From Solirubrobacter ginsenosidimutans (GTDB lineage Bacteria > Actinomycetota > Thermoleophilia > Solirubrobacterales > Solirubrobacteraceae), in the NCBI RefSeq assembly GCF_027587205.1, contig NZ_JAPDOD010000001.1, positions 310,001-374,000 on the forward strand: a stretch of 64,000 bases of DNA. Reading direction: 5' to 3'. Shown in pieces: positions 43,813 through 53,367 of this stretch. Position 1 is the stretch's first letter, and the number at the start of each line of letters is the position of its first letter. The notes below the pieces were generated by a model, which was given only the letters and a program-made list of their open reading frames with translations, did no database searches and had not been told where the DNA came from. The position numbers were made by a program, and so were the translations under genes.

Positions 43813-45914
43813 TTCTCGATCACGCCGGCGAGGCGACCGCGGTCGACCGCCTCCGAGCGGCATGAGACATCGAGCTTGCGATACACCGACAGCGCCTGCG
43901 TCTTGACCGTGTTGGTCGAGACGTGCAGGCGCTCGCTGATCTCGCGGAACGTCATGTGACTGGGCAGCATCCGCAGCACGCGGAGCTCGGCGTTGGTGAG
44001 CGTCGGCCCGTCGCCGGTCACACTGCAGGCGAACGCGTCGGCACGCTCCCAGCCGTCGTGAATCCACTCGGCCAGGACGGGGGAGTCCTTGACCTGCCCC
44101 GCGAAGCGTGCCGCGCGGGCCAGGTGCATGCGCGCGGTCGGGCCGTCGCTGAGGCGGATCTGCGCGCGTGCCAGCCAGACGTGCGTCTGCGCGAGCAGCC
44201 ACGGCGTCGTGTCGGTCAGCGCGGCCAGCAGACGGCCTGCGTGGGCGGCGTCGTGGCGTGCCTGAGCGACATCGGCCCGCTGCGCGGCCACGACGCCGAA
44301 CACGGCGAGGGCGAGGGCGTGCGCGGCGTCGGGTGACGGCCCGGGGGCGAGGGCGGCGTACGCGGCGTTGGCGTGCGCGTCGGCCTCGGTCCAGTCGGTG
44401 GCGTCGATCGCCAGGAGCCCCAGTTGGGCGTGGATGAGGCCGTTCAGCACCGGATAGGCGTCGGCCGAGCGGCAGGCGGCGTCGTCGAGCCGCTCACGCG
44501 CCGTCGCGCCAGAGCCGCCGAGGTGGTGCGCCACGCCACTGAGATACAGCGCGAGGCAGTGCCCGGCGCCGTCCAGTGGCATCCGGTCGCAGGCGTGCTC
44601 GGCATCGGCTTGGAGGCGGGCGATGCCATCGCGGGCGAGGCAGGCGCGGATGAGCGTCGCCGGGCCGGACCAGTCGCTCTTCGCGGCGGGCAGCAGCCGG
44701 TCGGCTGCTTCCGACCAGCCCTGCGCGCGGCCGCGCCGGTCCTCGGCGAGGTGATACGCCGCCGCGGCCAGCGCGAGCCCCGGATGCGAGGCGATCTCGC
44801 TCTCGCGGAACCGCGTCAGCGATCCGCCGAGTCGTGCCCCGCGACCCTCGGCGAGGATCTCAGGCGCGATCGACCAGAGCATCCGGCCGGCGATCTCGGT
44901 GTCACGACACGCGATGGCGTGCTGGATCGCGGCGGTGGTATCGCCGGCTTCGGCGTACCAGAGCGCGGCGCGCCGGTGCAGGGTCGGCTCGAGCTCCGGT
45001 TCGGCGCGCATCAGCTCGGCGCGGAGCATCGACGCCAGCAGCGGATGCTGGCGAAACGCCTGGTCGGACCGGTCCAGCGGCGTCAGCGGCAACCCGGCAC
45101 GCACCAGGCTGCGGAGCGTTGCGCCGGCGCCGTGGACGTCGAGCACGGCGTCGCACAACGGCCCGCTCAGCCGGCAGAGAATCGAGCAGCGGCGCAGGAG
45201 CGTGCGCTCGGACCGCGTCAGGCGCGCCAGCAGGTCGCACTGCAGATAGTCCGCGACGATCCGGTCGGCACCGTCGAACCCGGCGATCGCGCGGTCGACG
45301 TCGTGCACATCCTCGAGCGCGGTCGCCGCCAGCGAGAGCGCCGCCGGCCAGCCTTCGGTCCGCGCGAGCAGGCGCGTGACCTGGTCGTCGTCCAGCCGCA
45401 GCCCGGCGGCGGTCAACATCCGCGCAGCCTCGAGGTGCGTCAGCGCGAGGTCCGCGGGTCCGAGCTCGAGCAGGAGGCGCTCGGCGCGGAGCCGACCCGT
45501 CGGCTCGGCGAGCGCCGCACGCGAGCCGAGCGCGAGCATCGCGCCCGCGGGGAGGTCTCGGGCGACGTCGAGGATCCGCCGGAGCTCTGCGGGCGGGAGC
45601 CGGTCGGCCTCGTCGAGGACGACCACGCGGTGCGCGGGGGCGCCCGCGGCAGCCTGGATCGCCGCCAGCGCGGCCGCGCCGGAATCGACCCACGTGAACG
45701 GCCGCTCGTCGCGCAGCGCCCATTGCGTGAGCAGGGTCGTCTTGCCGTAGCCCGCGGGCGCGGTGATCATCGCGATCGGCCGGTCGCGGCAGGCGGTCAG
45801 CGGGCGCACGAGCCGTCCGCGCTGCACGGTTCCCGGTCGCAGCCTCGGCGGGCGCTCGCCCGGGTCGAGAGGCCTCGAGAGCGGGTGAAGCAGGAATGCG
45901 GTTTCCGGCGTCAT
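43809..45914 (-). CDS. LuxR family regulator with MalT-like ATPase
   Basis: A 701-residue STAND-type regulator. Walker A is MITAPAGYGKTTLLTQWA (about residue 50) and Walker B-like VVVLDEADRL; a winged-helix and TPR-like sensor region spans about 250-620. A C-terminal LuxR HTH (LTNAELRVLRMLPSHMTFREISERLHVSTNTVKTQ) covers the last 65 residues. It should bind DNA when ATP and an inducer are present. The start ATG 45914 is uncertain since no ribosome site is evident. A GTGGTGTG element lies 71 nt upstream. It is divergent from the universal stress protein gene. Confidence 0.85.
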   Translation of the reverse strand: MTPETAFLLHPLSRPLDPGERPPRLRPGTVQRGRLVRPLTACRDRPIAMITAPAGYGKTTLLTQWALRDERPFTWVDSGAAALAAIQAAAGAPAHRVVVLDEADRLPPAELRRILDVARDLPAGAMLALGSRAALAEPTGRLRAERLLLELGPADLALTHLEAARMLTAAGLRLDDDQVTRLLARTEGWPAALSLAATALEDVHDVDRAIAGFDGADRIVADYLQCDLLARLTRSERTLLRRCSILCRLSGPLCDAVLDVHGAGATLRSLVRAGLPLTPLDRSDQAFRQHPLLASMLRAELMRAEPELEPTLHRRAALWYAEAGDTTAAIQHAIACRDTEIAGRMLWSIAPEILAEGRGARLGGSLTRFRESEIASHPGLALAAAAYHLAEDRRGRAQGWSEAADRLLPAAKSDWSGPATLIRACLARDGIARLQADAEHACDRMPLDGAGHCLALYLSGVAHHLGGSGATARERLDDAACRSADAYPVLNGLIHAQLGLLAIDATDWTEADAHANAAYAALAPGPSPDAAHALALAVFGVVAAQRADVAQARHDAAHAGRLLAALTDTTPWLLAQTHVWLARAQIRLSDGPTARMHLARAARFAGQVKDSPVLAEWIHDGWERADAFACSVTGDGPTLTNAELRVLRMLPSHMTFREISERLHVSTNTVKTQALSVYRKLDVSCRSEAVDRGRLAGVIEN

Positions 45915-45985
45915 CACGGAGGAACCAGCATCCCTTGACGCCGGTGCCGCGCCAAGGAGGCATACCCGCCTCGCGTGAGGGCGCC

Positions 45986-45993
45986 CACACCAC
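45986..45993 (-). promoter_or_regulatory. GTGGTGTG element, copy 3
   Basis: Minus-strand GTGGTGTGGGCGCCCT, then GCGGGTAT 18 bp after the element, 71 nt before the LuxR gene start. The layout loosely recalls a SigB/SigF-type promoter (GGTGT ... GGGTAT), but the spacer is long. Confidence 0.5.
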
Positions 45994-46011
45994 CCTGTCG
46001 GGCGCAGAGCA

Positions 46012-46028
46012 TCACCCGAATCAGGCGA
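46012..46028. promoter_or_regulatory. 17-bp palindromic element, copy 5
   Basis: TCACCCGAATCAGGCGA, the most divergent copy, 34 nt upstream of the universal stress protein start. Confidence 0.5.
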
Positions 46029-46062
46029 TGCCCGCCTCCGGCGCCCGGCATAGCGTCGGTTC

Positions 46063-47004
46063 ATGGAGTCCTCCGCATCCCAGTCACGCGCGCCGATCGT
46101 CGCCGCCTTCGCCCCGGGGCCTGCGGCGCACGAGCCGATCGAGTTCGGCCTGGCGGCGAGCCGCATCACCGGCGCGCCGCTGGTGATCGTCTCGGTCGAC
46201 CACGGCGTCCCGCTCATGAACGACGTCGTGTACGAGCACGACGACCAGATCTCGCAACTGCGCAAGGAGCTCGTGCGCCGCGGCATCCACGACCCGGACA
46301 TCCGGGTCTTCGACGACTCGAGCGCCGCGCGAGGGCTGGCGCAGGCGATGGACGAGATCAGCCCTGAGCTGATCGTGCTCGGCGCCTCGCGGCGGGGAAC
46401 GCCGCGAACGCTCGGCACCACCGCCCAGCGGGTGATCCACGCCAGCTCATGTCCAGTGGCGATCGTTCCGCTCGGTTATCGCCGTCCCGAGGGTGGCATT
46501 CGCCTGATCGGAGCGGCGTATACCGTGACCGACGAGGGCCGGGAGGCGCTGCACGCCGCGATCGCCCTCGCCCGCGCGGCGAGCGTCCGGGTCCTCGCGA
46601 TCACGGTGCTGGACCCCAAGCACGCCGCCCAGCAATCGCACGGCATGCTCGCCGAGCAACACCACGACGTCAGTCCATCGGAGCGCCAAGCGGCGCGGGG
46701 ACGGCTCGATGCCGAGAGCGAGCTGGCCGCGGTGGTCGCCGAGCTGGGCGCGGGCGTGGACGTCGAGACCGACGTGCTGTTCAACGAGGCGGCCGAGGGC
46801 CTGCTGGCGGCGTCACGGCACGTTGACATGCTGATCATGGGCTCGCGCGCGCTGGGGCCCAAGCGGGCGGTGCTGCTCGGCAGCGTCTCGCGCAAGGTCA
46901 TCGCAGCCGCGACGTGCCCGGTGCTCGTGCTTCCGCGCGGCGCGGATGCGAAGACCGACGCGCTGCTCGCGGATGCACAGACCCAGGCGGCACGCGGGAC
47001 TTGA
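46063..47004 (+). CDS. Universal stress protein, two UspA domains
   Basis: A 313-residue tandem UspA protein. Domain 1 (about 10-147) ends with LIVLGASRRGTPRTLGTTAQRVIHASSCPVAIVP and domain 2 (about 155-296) with LIMGSRALGPKRAVLLGSVSRKVIAAATCPVLVLP. Both carry the G-x2-G-x9-G-S/T-type ATP loop, clearer in domain 2. Tandem USPs of this sort are part of the actinobacterial hypoxia/dormancy response. It is preceded by a 17-bp palindrome and followed by a strong terminator. Confidence 0.93.
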   Translation: MESSASQSRAPIVAAFAPGPAAHEPIEFGLAASRITGAPLVIVSVDHGVPLMNDVVYEHDDQISQLRKELVRRGIHDPDIRVFDDSSAARGLAQAMDEISPELIVLGASRRGTPRTLGTTAQRVIHASSCPVAIVPLGYRRPEGGIRLIGAAYTVTDEGREALHAAIALARAASVRVLAITVLDPKHAAQQSHGMLAEQHHDVSPSERQAARGRLDAESELAAVVAELGAGVDVETDVLFNEAAEGLLAASRHVDMLIMGSRALGPKRAVLLGSVSRKVIAAATCPVLVLPRGADAKTDALLADAQTQAARGT

Positions 47005-47008
47005 GCGA

Positions 47009-47038
47009 TCGCCCGGCCGGTTCCCGCCGGCCGGGCGA
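47009..47038. terminator. Bidirectional terminator hairpin
   Basis: TCGCCCGGCCGG and CCGGCCGGGCGA are perfect 12-bp arms around a 6-nt loop, placed between the convergent ends of the universal stress protein (47004) and response regulator (47050) genes. Confidence 0.75.
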
Positions 47039-47049
47039 ATGCCTAGCGA

Positions 47050-47742
47050 TCAGTGCGGGGTCGGCGTGTGCTGCGTGCCGCCCGGCTCGGCGAGGAGCAT
47101 CAGCGCGGCCGCGACACGCTTGGAGACATCCTCCGCGTTGGCGAGCCCGAGCTTGAGGAAGATCGCGTTGATGTGCTTCTCGACCGCGCGTTTGGTGAGG
47201 AACAGGGAGTCGGCGATCGCCATGTTGCTCTTGCCCTGCGCGATCTCGCTCAGCACCTCGCGCTCGCGCACCGTCAACTCCTTCAGCGGGGAGTGATCGC
47301 TCTCGGAGCGGGCGTGCACCAGCCCGACGACGACGCCCGAGTCGACCACCGAGCCGCCGGCGGCGACGGCACGGATCGCGCCGGTCAACTCCGCGCGGTT
47401 GTGGATGCGCTCCTTGAGCAGGTAGGCCCGTCCGTCGGACCCGTCATCGAGCAGCGCGATGGCATAACTCGGGTCCGAGTACTGACTGAGGACGACGACC
47501 CCGATCTCCGGATGGCGCGTACGGAGTTCGGTAGCAAACTGGATACCCTCATCGTTATGCGTCGGGGGCATGCGGATGTCGGTCACCACGACCGCGGGGC
47601 GCTCTCGCTCGCAGACATCGCGCAGCTCGTCGACGTCTCCGACGGCGGCCACCACGTCGATCGAGCAGTCGGTGGCGAGCAGCTGGCGTACGCCTTCCCG
47701 GACCAACAGGTTGTCCTCGGCCAGTACGACGCGGATCGTCAT
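47050..47742 (-). CDS. NarL/FixJ family response regulator
   Basis: A 230-residue regulator. The receiver domain has EDN at residues 9-11, phospho-acceptor Asp55 in VVVTDIRMPP, and Lys in AYLLKERIHN. The LuxR HTH is LTVREREVLSEIAQGKSNMAIADSLFLTKRAVEKHINAIFLKLGL. ATG 47742 opens the receiver. It is divergent from the histidine kinase gene at 47889, its evident partner. The pair is a candidate controller of the stress island, in the way DosR/DosS act in mycobacteria, although the kinase lacks GAF domains. Confidence 0.92.
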   Translation of the reverse strand: MTIRVVLAEDNLLVREGVRQLLATDCSIDVVAAVGDVDELRDVCERERPAVVVTDIRMPPTHNDEGIQFATELRTRHPEIGVVVLSQYSDPSYAIALLDDGSDGRAYLLKERIHNRAELTGAIRAVAAGGSVVDSGVVVGLVHARSESDHSPLKELTVREREVLSEIAQGKSNMAIADSLFLTKRAVEKHINAIFLKLGLANAEDVSKRVAAALMLLAEPGGTQHTPTPH

Positions 47743-47888
47743 GTGGCGGACCGTAGTCCATCGCCGCCGGAATTGCATCCTCTGCGAGGTTTGGCTTCAG
47801 AGCGCCTGCTGACACGTTCCTCATGCCCCGGAGGTGCCCGGTGTAGGCTGCGCCCCTGGAGGGGTTCAGCCGTCTCGCAGCTATTCGA

Positions 47889-49712
47889 ATGACGCACGCG
47901 TACAGCCGACGTACGGTCAATGAAGTCGCGCTCGCCGTCGCGGCCGCGGCGCTGGCGGCCGGGGCGGTGGTGATCACGCTTCGCGCCCACCCGCCGGATC
48001 CGCTCGCCATCGCCATTCGACAGGCCCTGATCATCTGCGTTCCGATCGCCGGTGGAATCTACGGGTTGCGGAATCCACAGACCCGCCGGTTCGGTATCGC
48101 GTTGATCGCCGCGGGATTCATCTGGTCGCTGACGGCGCTCGGCTATACGGACTCCAATCCGGCGTACAGCATCGGACGTGTCGTCGCCTGGCTGATCTTC
48201 CCGTTCTTGCTCTACCTGATCCTGGTCTATCCCGAGGGGCGCCTGCGAGCGGGTGCCGAGCGGAGCCTGTACGGGGCCAGCGTTCTCCTCGTCATGACCT
48301 CGTTCATCGGCTCGGCCTTGTTCGTCGAGGCGTATCCGCTGGGAACACCGTGGGCCGTATGCACCACTGACTGCCCCCCGAACGCGTTCCTCATCCTCGA
48401 TGCCGAGCCGGCGTTCATGGACGTGGTCAGGCCGATTCGCGAGTTGCTCGCCGGGATCCTGATGATCGCGATCGTCGTCGTGTTGATCCGCCGGTTGCGC
48501 GGGGCCAACCGGCAGCGACGGCGACAGATGGCACCGGTGACGGTGACGGGCATCGGCTGCTGTATGACACTCGCCGCCTACCTCGCGGTGCGTGAAGCGG
48601 CGCCGGACTCGAGCGCCGTCAACACGCTCGGCGTGCTCTGGAGCCTCTGGATTCCGGGTATCGCCGCCGCGTTCTTCATCGGGCTCGTCGCACGCCGGAT
48701 GCTGGTCGGTCAGATGCTCGAGCGCCTGAGCATCGTGTTCAGCGCCGAGCCCGGGGCGACGCAGTTGCAGGCGGAGCTGGCGGCGGTGCTGGACGATCCC
48801 GGCATCGATGTCCTGCTCCCGGATGGCGTCGCCGGCCGTTGGCGGACCACATCAGGCGAAATCGTTTTCGGGGCGATGGCCAGCGATAACGGCCGTGCGC
48901 TGACGACCATCACCGACGGCCGGGTGCCGCTGGCCCTGCTCGTGCACGACCACGCCCTGCGCGACGACGATGAGCTGCTGCACGCTGTCCAGGCGCTGAT
49001 CTTGTCATGGCTGCGCCATGCGCAGATGCGCCGGAGGCTCGCCGGGTCGCTGCGACAGCTCGAGGACTCCCGCGCGCGGTTGGTGCGGGCGGCCGACAAG
49101 GAGCGCTCCCGGATCGAGCGCGACCTGCACGACGGCGCGCAGCAGCGCCTGATCCTGTTGCGCATCAGGCTGTCACTGGCTGAGGAGCTGCTTGCGACCG
49201 ATCCGGTGGCCGGGCGCAAGGCGGTGGGCGACCTCGGCTGCGAGATCGAGCAGGCGCTCGAGGAAGTCCGCTCGATCGCGCACGGCGTCTACCCGGCGGT
49301 GCTGAGCGATCGCGGCTTGGAGGACGCGCTGCGCGGCAGCGTTTCGGGCTCGGTGCTCCCGGTCCATCTGATCACGCATCGCGTGTCGCGCCAGCCGCCC
49401 GAGATCGAGCTGGCGATCTACTACGTCTGCATCGAAGCGCTGCAGAACGTGCAGAAGCACGCGCACGGGGCCACCGCGGTGTGGATCACCATCCGCCAGG
49501 ACGATCACCTGACGCTCGAGGTCCGCGACGACGGGGCCGGGTTCGTGCCCGGGCCGGCCCCCGGCGGGCTTCGGAACATGTCGGACCGGATCGAAGCCGT
49601 CGGCGGGCGCCTGCTGATCGATTCCGCGCCGGGCCACGGTACCCGGGTGCTCGCGGAGGTGCCGCTGCTGCGCGCGGCGGGCCGGGCCGGCGAGAACGGC
49701 CGACTCGCGTAG
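47889..49712 (+). CDS. Membrane sensor histidine kinase (HisKA_3/NarL-partner type)
   Basis: A 607-residue kinase. About seven hydrophobic helices fill residues 10-280, including a loop with two cysteines (VCTTDCPP). A cytoplasmic region of about 110 residues follows, then the dimerisation/phosphorylation domain KERSRIERDLHDGAQQRL with His414. A HATPase_c domain comes next with ALQNVQKHAHG (N box) and DDGAGF and GGLRNMSDRIEAVGG (G boxes). The topology resembles NarL-type kinases sensing membrane state or redox. Divergent from its response regulator, 146 bp apart. Confidence 0.92.
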   Translation: MTHAYSRRTVNEVALAVAAAALAAGAVVITLRAHPPDPLAIAIRQALIICVPIAGGIYGLRNPQTRRFGIALIAAGFIWSLTALGYTDSNPAYSIGRVVAWLIFPFLLYLILVYPEGRLRAGAERSLYGASVLLVMTSFIGSALFVEAYPLGTPWAVCTTDCPPNAFLILDAEPAFMDVVRPIRELLAGILMIAIVVVLIRRLRGANRQRRRQMAPVTVTGIGCCMTLAAYLAVREAAPDSSAVNTLGVLWSLWIPGIAAAFFIGLVARRMLVGQMLERLSIVFSAEPGATQLQAELAAVLDDPGIDVLLPDGVAGRWRTTSGEIVFGAMASDNGRALTTITDGRVPLALLVHDHALRDDDELLHAVQALILSWLRHAQMRRRLAGSLRQLEDSRARLVRAADKERSRIERDLHDGAQQRLILLRIRLSLAEELLATDPVAGRKAVGDLGCEIEQALEEVRSIAHGVYPAVLSDRGLEDALRGSVSGSVLPVHLITHRVSRQPPEIELAIYYVCIEALQNVQKHAHGATAVWITIRQDDHLTLEVRDDGAGFVPGPAPGGLRNMSDRIEAVGGRLLIDSAPGHGTRVLAEVPLLRAAGRAGENGRLA

Positions 49713-49732
49713 ACACCACCCGCTGTGGTGTG
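49713..49732 (+). promoter_or_regulatory. GTGGTGTG element, copy 4, within an inverted repeat
   Basis: ACACCAC-CCGCT-GTGGTGT (49713-49731) is a perfect 7-bp inverted repeat. Its right half begins GTGGTGTGCGCACCCT, matching the other three elements. It lies 44 nt before the pseudo-ATPase start. Confidence 0.5.
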
Positions 49733-49776
49733 CGCACCCTATTGCGGCCGGCGCGCGACGGCGAGAGGGTCTGGCC

Positions 49777-52419
49777 ATGGGCGACGCGATCGTCGCGGCG
49801 CATGTCGATCCGGACGTCGCCAACGAGCCCCCAGCCTGGCACGCACTCCCCGGCGCCGATGTGCTGCGCGCCTTCCATGTCGACCCGCGCGTCGGTCTGA
49901 CGAGCCAAGAAGCGGCGCAGCGTCGCGCCGTGTTCGGGCCGAATGCGCCGGCGGCGGCCGAGCGCGAGCCACGCCGTTGGGCGTTCACCCGCCAATACAT
50001 GGAGCCGATGCCACTCCTGCTCGCCGCGGCGAGCATCGGGTGCTTCGTGCTCGGTGAGCCGCTCACCGGCTTCGTGGTCCTCGCGGTGTCGTTGGTGCAC
50101 GCGGTGCTCGGCGTGCGCTCCGAGGGCGAGCCGTCCGACGCCGGCTCCGCGTTGCAGCGGCTCTTTCCCGCGAGCGCGTCGGTGCGGCGTGACGGGAGGA
50201 CGCTGCGCGTGCCTGCCCGGGAACTGGTCCCGGGCGATGTCCTGCTCGTCGAGGCGGGTGAGCCGGTGGCGGCTGACGGGCGGCTGCTCGAGAGCTTCAC
50301 GCTGGAGGTCGACGAGTCGGCGCTCACGGGTGAACGCGTCCCGGCGAGAAAGGGCGTCGACCTCGTGATCGACACGGACGCTTCGCTGGCGGAACGGACG
50401 GACATGCTCTATCTGGGCACCCGCGTCACGCACGGCACCGGCGAGCTCGTCGTCACCGCCACTGGTCTGGCCACGGAGGCGGGGCGCATCTCCGAGCTGC
50501 TCGCGGCGCCCGGCGAGGTCGCGGCAGCGATCACCAGCGGGCCGCCGTGGCTCATGCGCCGGAGCCTGATCTTCGGCGGCGTGGCGCTGATCCTGATGGT
50601 CGCGCTCGGGCTCCTGCGCGCCGAGGATGCCGACAGCATCGCCCTGGCGGCGGTCGCCCTCACCGTCGGCGCGCTCCCCATCGGCCTTCCGGTGGTCGTC
50701 GCGGTGATCGTCGCGCGCGCCGCGAAGCTGCTGGAACGCGCGGGCGCGGTCGTCCGCCGGGCGCCGGCACTCACGGCGCTGGGGTCGATGTCGGCGCTCA
50801 ACGTCGGCGCGAGCGGGGTGCTGACGCACGGACGGCCGGCCGCGGTCGAGTTGGTGCTGCCGCGCCGGCGCTACTCGACCGCCGGCACGATCAAGCACGT
50901 GGCCGGCGACCCCGAGCTGGCGCTCGAGCCGGTTCTGACCGGGCTCGCGCTCAGCACCGGCGCGGTCATCAGCGATGGTGAGCTGACCGGCGATCCGGTC
51001 GAGGGCGCGCTCGTCGCCCTCGCGGAGAAGGGCGGTGTCGACGTCGCCGTCACGCGCTCGCGCTGGCCGCGCGTCGCCGAAGCGCCCTACGACGCCACGC
51101 ACGGGTTGATGGCGACGTTTCACCGGATGTCCGACGAGTCGGGCACCACCGTGGTCCGCTGCTTCGCCCGCGGCACGCCCGACAGCCTGCTCGGCCGGGC
51201 CGTGACCGAGCAGGGGCCGGGCCCGCGTCCGTTGCGCATCGATGCCCGTGCTCGCGAGCGGTATCTCACCGAGAGCGCGGAGCTCGCCGACCGCGGGCTG
51301 CAGGTCGTCGCGTTCGGCCACCGTGACTTCGCCGACACCGGCTTCGAGGTTCCCGCGAATGCGCTGACGATCGTCGACGGGCTGACGCTGCTGGCCCTGG
51401 TGGGCATCGCCGATCCGCCGCGCGAGGGGGCGAGAGCGGCGGTCGCGTCGGCCAAGGCGGCCGGCGTCCGCGTTCGCCTCGTCACGGGCCGGCCGGTGCC
51501 GGTCGCCGAAGCGCTGGCCAGGTCCGTCGCGATCGAGGGCCGAACGATCACCGGTACCGCGCTGGCGGCGATCAGCGACCGTGAACTGGCCGGCGAACTC
51601 GACCGGATCGGCGTTCTGGCCGGTGCGACGCCCGCGCAGCGCGTCCGTCTGGTCGCGGGACTCGAGCGTGCAGGCCATGTGGTCGGCGTCGCCGGCCGTG
51701 GCCTCGACGACGCGCCCGCCGTGCGAGCCGCGGACATCGGGATGGCGACCGCGGGTGACCGGACGGACGTCAGCCGGGCGGTGGCCGCGGTGACCCTGAC
51801 CGGCGATGTCACGACGTGGATGGCGGCGGTGATCGGGGGCGGTCGCGGCGCCTACGACGACCTCGTCCGGTACACGCGCTTGGAGTCCGGCGTGCTGATC
51901 GGGACGATCCTCACGTTCGCCGGGGCGAGCGTGCTGGCCGTCGCGGGCGGGATGCCCTTCCTGCCGATCCAGGTCTTGTATGGAGGCTTGACAGCGCAGC
52001 TCGCGCAGGGGATCGCGCTCGGGTGGCGCGGGCACGATCGCGTGGACGCCACTCCGCGGCCACCCGTCCCGTCAGCGCCCGGCTATTCGCGCATCGCCCC
52101 CGTCGCGGCCGTGCAGGCGGCCGTGACGCTCGGTGTGATCGCGCTCGCCGAGGGGAACTGGGGCACGCCGGTGGCACGCACGATGGGGCTCGCGACGTTC
52201 GCCTTCACGACCGTTGCTCTCTCATTCTCCGCCCGCGCCGAGCGGACTCCGGTGCGTCCGCTGCTGCTCGCGGCGGCTGTCTCGATCGGCGCGATCGTGC
52301 TCGGGGTCGAGGCCCGCCTGACGCAGATGGTGCTCGAGACCGAGGGCTTGCGCGCGGGCCAGTGGGCCATCTGTGCCGGCGCGGCGTTCCCGTTCCTCCT
52401 CGCGGCGACTCGCCGTTGA
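49777..52419 (+). CDS. Catalytically dead P-type ATPase paralogue (pseudoenzyme)
   Basis: An 880-residue protein that aligns end to end with the active pump at 34208-36928 (for example AGTIKHVAGDPELALEP against AGTIKHVGGEPPVPLEP, and GLMATFHRMSDESG against KLMATFHRMTDETG). Every catalytic motif is altered. The phosphorylation site DKTGTLT is GASGVLT (Asp replaced by Gly344), TGES is TGER, KGAPD is RGTPD, TGDH is TGRP and GDGVNDAP is GRGLDDAP. The membrane helices and the reading frame are intact and codon bias is like its neighbours, so it appears to be kept for a non-enzymatic job such as regulating or pairing with the active pump, or sensing cations or nucleotides. Confidence 0.9.
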   Translation: MGDAIVAAHVDPDVANEPPAWHALPGADVLRAFHVDPRVGLTSQEAAQRRAVFGPNAPAAAEREPRRWAFTRQYMEPMPLLLAAASIGCFVLGEPLTGFVVLAVSLVHAVLGVRSEGEPSDAGSALQRLFPASASVRRDGRTLRVPARELVPGDVLLVEAGEPVAADGRLLESFTLEVDESALTGERVPARKGVDLVIDTDASLAERTDMLYLGTRVTHGTGELVVTATGLATEAGRISELLAAPGEVAAAITSGPPWLMRRSLIFGGVALILMVALGLLRAEDADSIALAAVALTVGALPIGLPVVVAVIVARAAKLLERAGAVVRRAPALTALGSMSALNVGASGVLTHGRPAAVELVLPRRRYSTAGTIKHVAGDPELALEPVLTGLALSTGAVISDGELTGDPVEGALVALAEKGGVDVAVTRSRWPRVAEAPYDATHGLMATFHRMSDESGTTVVRCFARGTPDSLLGRAVTEQGPGPRPLRIDARARERYLTESAELADRGLQVVAFGHRDFADTGFEVPANALTIVDGLTLLALVGIADPPREGARAAVASAKAAGVRVRLVTGRPVPVAEALARSVAIEGRTITGTALAAISDRELAGELDRIGVLAGATPAQRVRLVAGLERAGHVVGVAGRGLDDAPAVRAADIGMATAGDRTDVSRAVAAVTLTGDVTTWMAAVIGGGRGAYDDLVRYTRLESGVLIGTILTFAGASVLAVAGGMPFLPIQVLYGGLTAQLAQGIALGWRGHDRVDATPRPPVPSAPGYSRIAPVAAVQAAVTLGVIALAEGNWGTPVARTMGLATFAFTTVALSFSARAERTPVRPLLLAAAVSIGAIVLGVEARLTQMVLETEGLRAGQWAICAGAAFPFLLAATRR

Positions 52420-52515
52420 ACGGGTGCCTGCCTTCCTGAATCCGGATGCGTACTCCCTTGGCGCGCCGCGTGCCGCGGAAGATGCTCTGAAACGACCCCT
52501 GGAGGAGGAACACAC

Positions 52516-53367
52516 ATGTGCCGCTGGATGGCTTGGCTCGGGCAACCGGTCCTCATCGAAGAGCTCCTGTTCAACACCCAGCATGGGATCGTCGACCAGA
52601 GCCTGCATTCGCGCATGGGCGCGGAACCGACCAACGGGGACGGGTTCGGCCTCGGCTGGTACGGCTCGGGCGAGGGTCCCGGGCTCTACCACTCCGTGGC
52701 GCCGGCCTGGGGTGACGCGAACCTGCGCGAGCTCGCCGGCCACATCGAGTCGCCGTTGTTCATGGCGCACGTGCGCGCGGCGATCGGCTCCGCGGTGCAG
52801 CCGACGAACTGCCATCCGTTCCGTCACGAGAACTGGCTGTTCGTGCACAACGGGTACATCGGCGGCCTCCACGCAGTCCGCCGGGACCTGATGCTGGCGA
52901 TCGAGCCGGGCCTGTTCGCCGACGTGCAGGGATCGACGGACACCGAGGTCGTCTTCCACGTCGCGCTCACCTTCGGGCTGCGCGAGGATCCGATCGGCGC
53001 GCTGGAGCGCACCGTGGGCCTGATCGAGGCGGTGGCCGAGCAGCATGGCATCCCCGATGCCGTCCAGGGAACGTTCGGCGTCTCCGACGGCAGCACGCTG
53101 TGGGCGGTGCGCTACGCGACGCAGGGCCCGGCGCGCACGTTGTTCGCGTCCTCGGACGCGGACGCGATCAAGCGCCTGCACCCCGACAACCCGCGCTTCG
53201 CGCGCCTGAGCGCGGAGGACCGCTTGATCGTCTCCGAGCCGTTCTCCGACCTGCCGGGCCTTTGGCACGAGATCCCGCAGTCGAGCGCGGTGACGGTGCG
53301 CCACGGAGGTGTGCTCGAGCACCAGGCGTTCACACCGCGCGTGCCGGTGAGCGCGGCGCATGCCTGA
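52516..53367 (+). CDS. Class II glutamine amidotransferase (YafJ/EgtC-like)
   Basis: A 283-residue N-terminal nucleophile hydrolase-fold protein. Cys2 (MCRWMAWLGQP) is the expected catalytic nucleophile, followed by NGDGFGLGWYG, FMAHVRAAIGS and HPFRHENWLFVHNGYIGG, all characteristic of the GATase_6/YafJ group; EgtC of ergothioneine synthesis is related. AGGAGG is placed before the ATG. It overlaps the glutamate-cysteine ligase-like gene by 8 bp, so the two act together, probably making or trimming a gamma-glutamyl compound. No egtB or egtD is present. Confidence 0.9.
   Translation: MCRWMAWLGQPVLIEELLFNTQHGIVDQSLHSRMGAEPTNGDGFGLGWYGSGEGPGLYHSVAPAWGDANLRELAGHIESPLFMAHVRAAIGSAVQPTNCHPFRHENWLFVHNGYIGGLHAVRRDLMLAIEPGLFADVQGSTDTEVVFHVALTFGLREDPIGALERTVGLIEAVAEQHGIPDAVQGTFGVSDGSTLWAVRYATQGPARTLFASSDADAIKRLHPDNPRFARLSAEDRLIVSEPFSDLPGLWHEIPQSSAVTVRHGGVLEHQAFTPRVPVSAAHA

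Noticed and set aside
49777..52419. Treating the second P-type ATPase as a pseudogene
   Set aside because: There is no frameshift or stop in 880 codons and membrane segments are preserved, so a maintained pseudoenzyme is the better reading.
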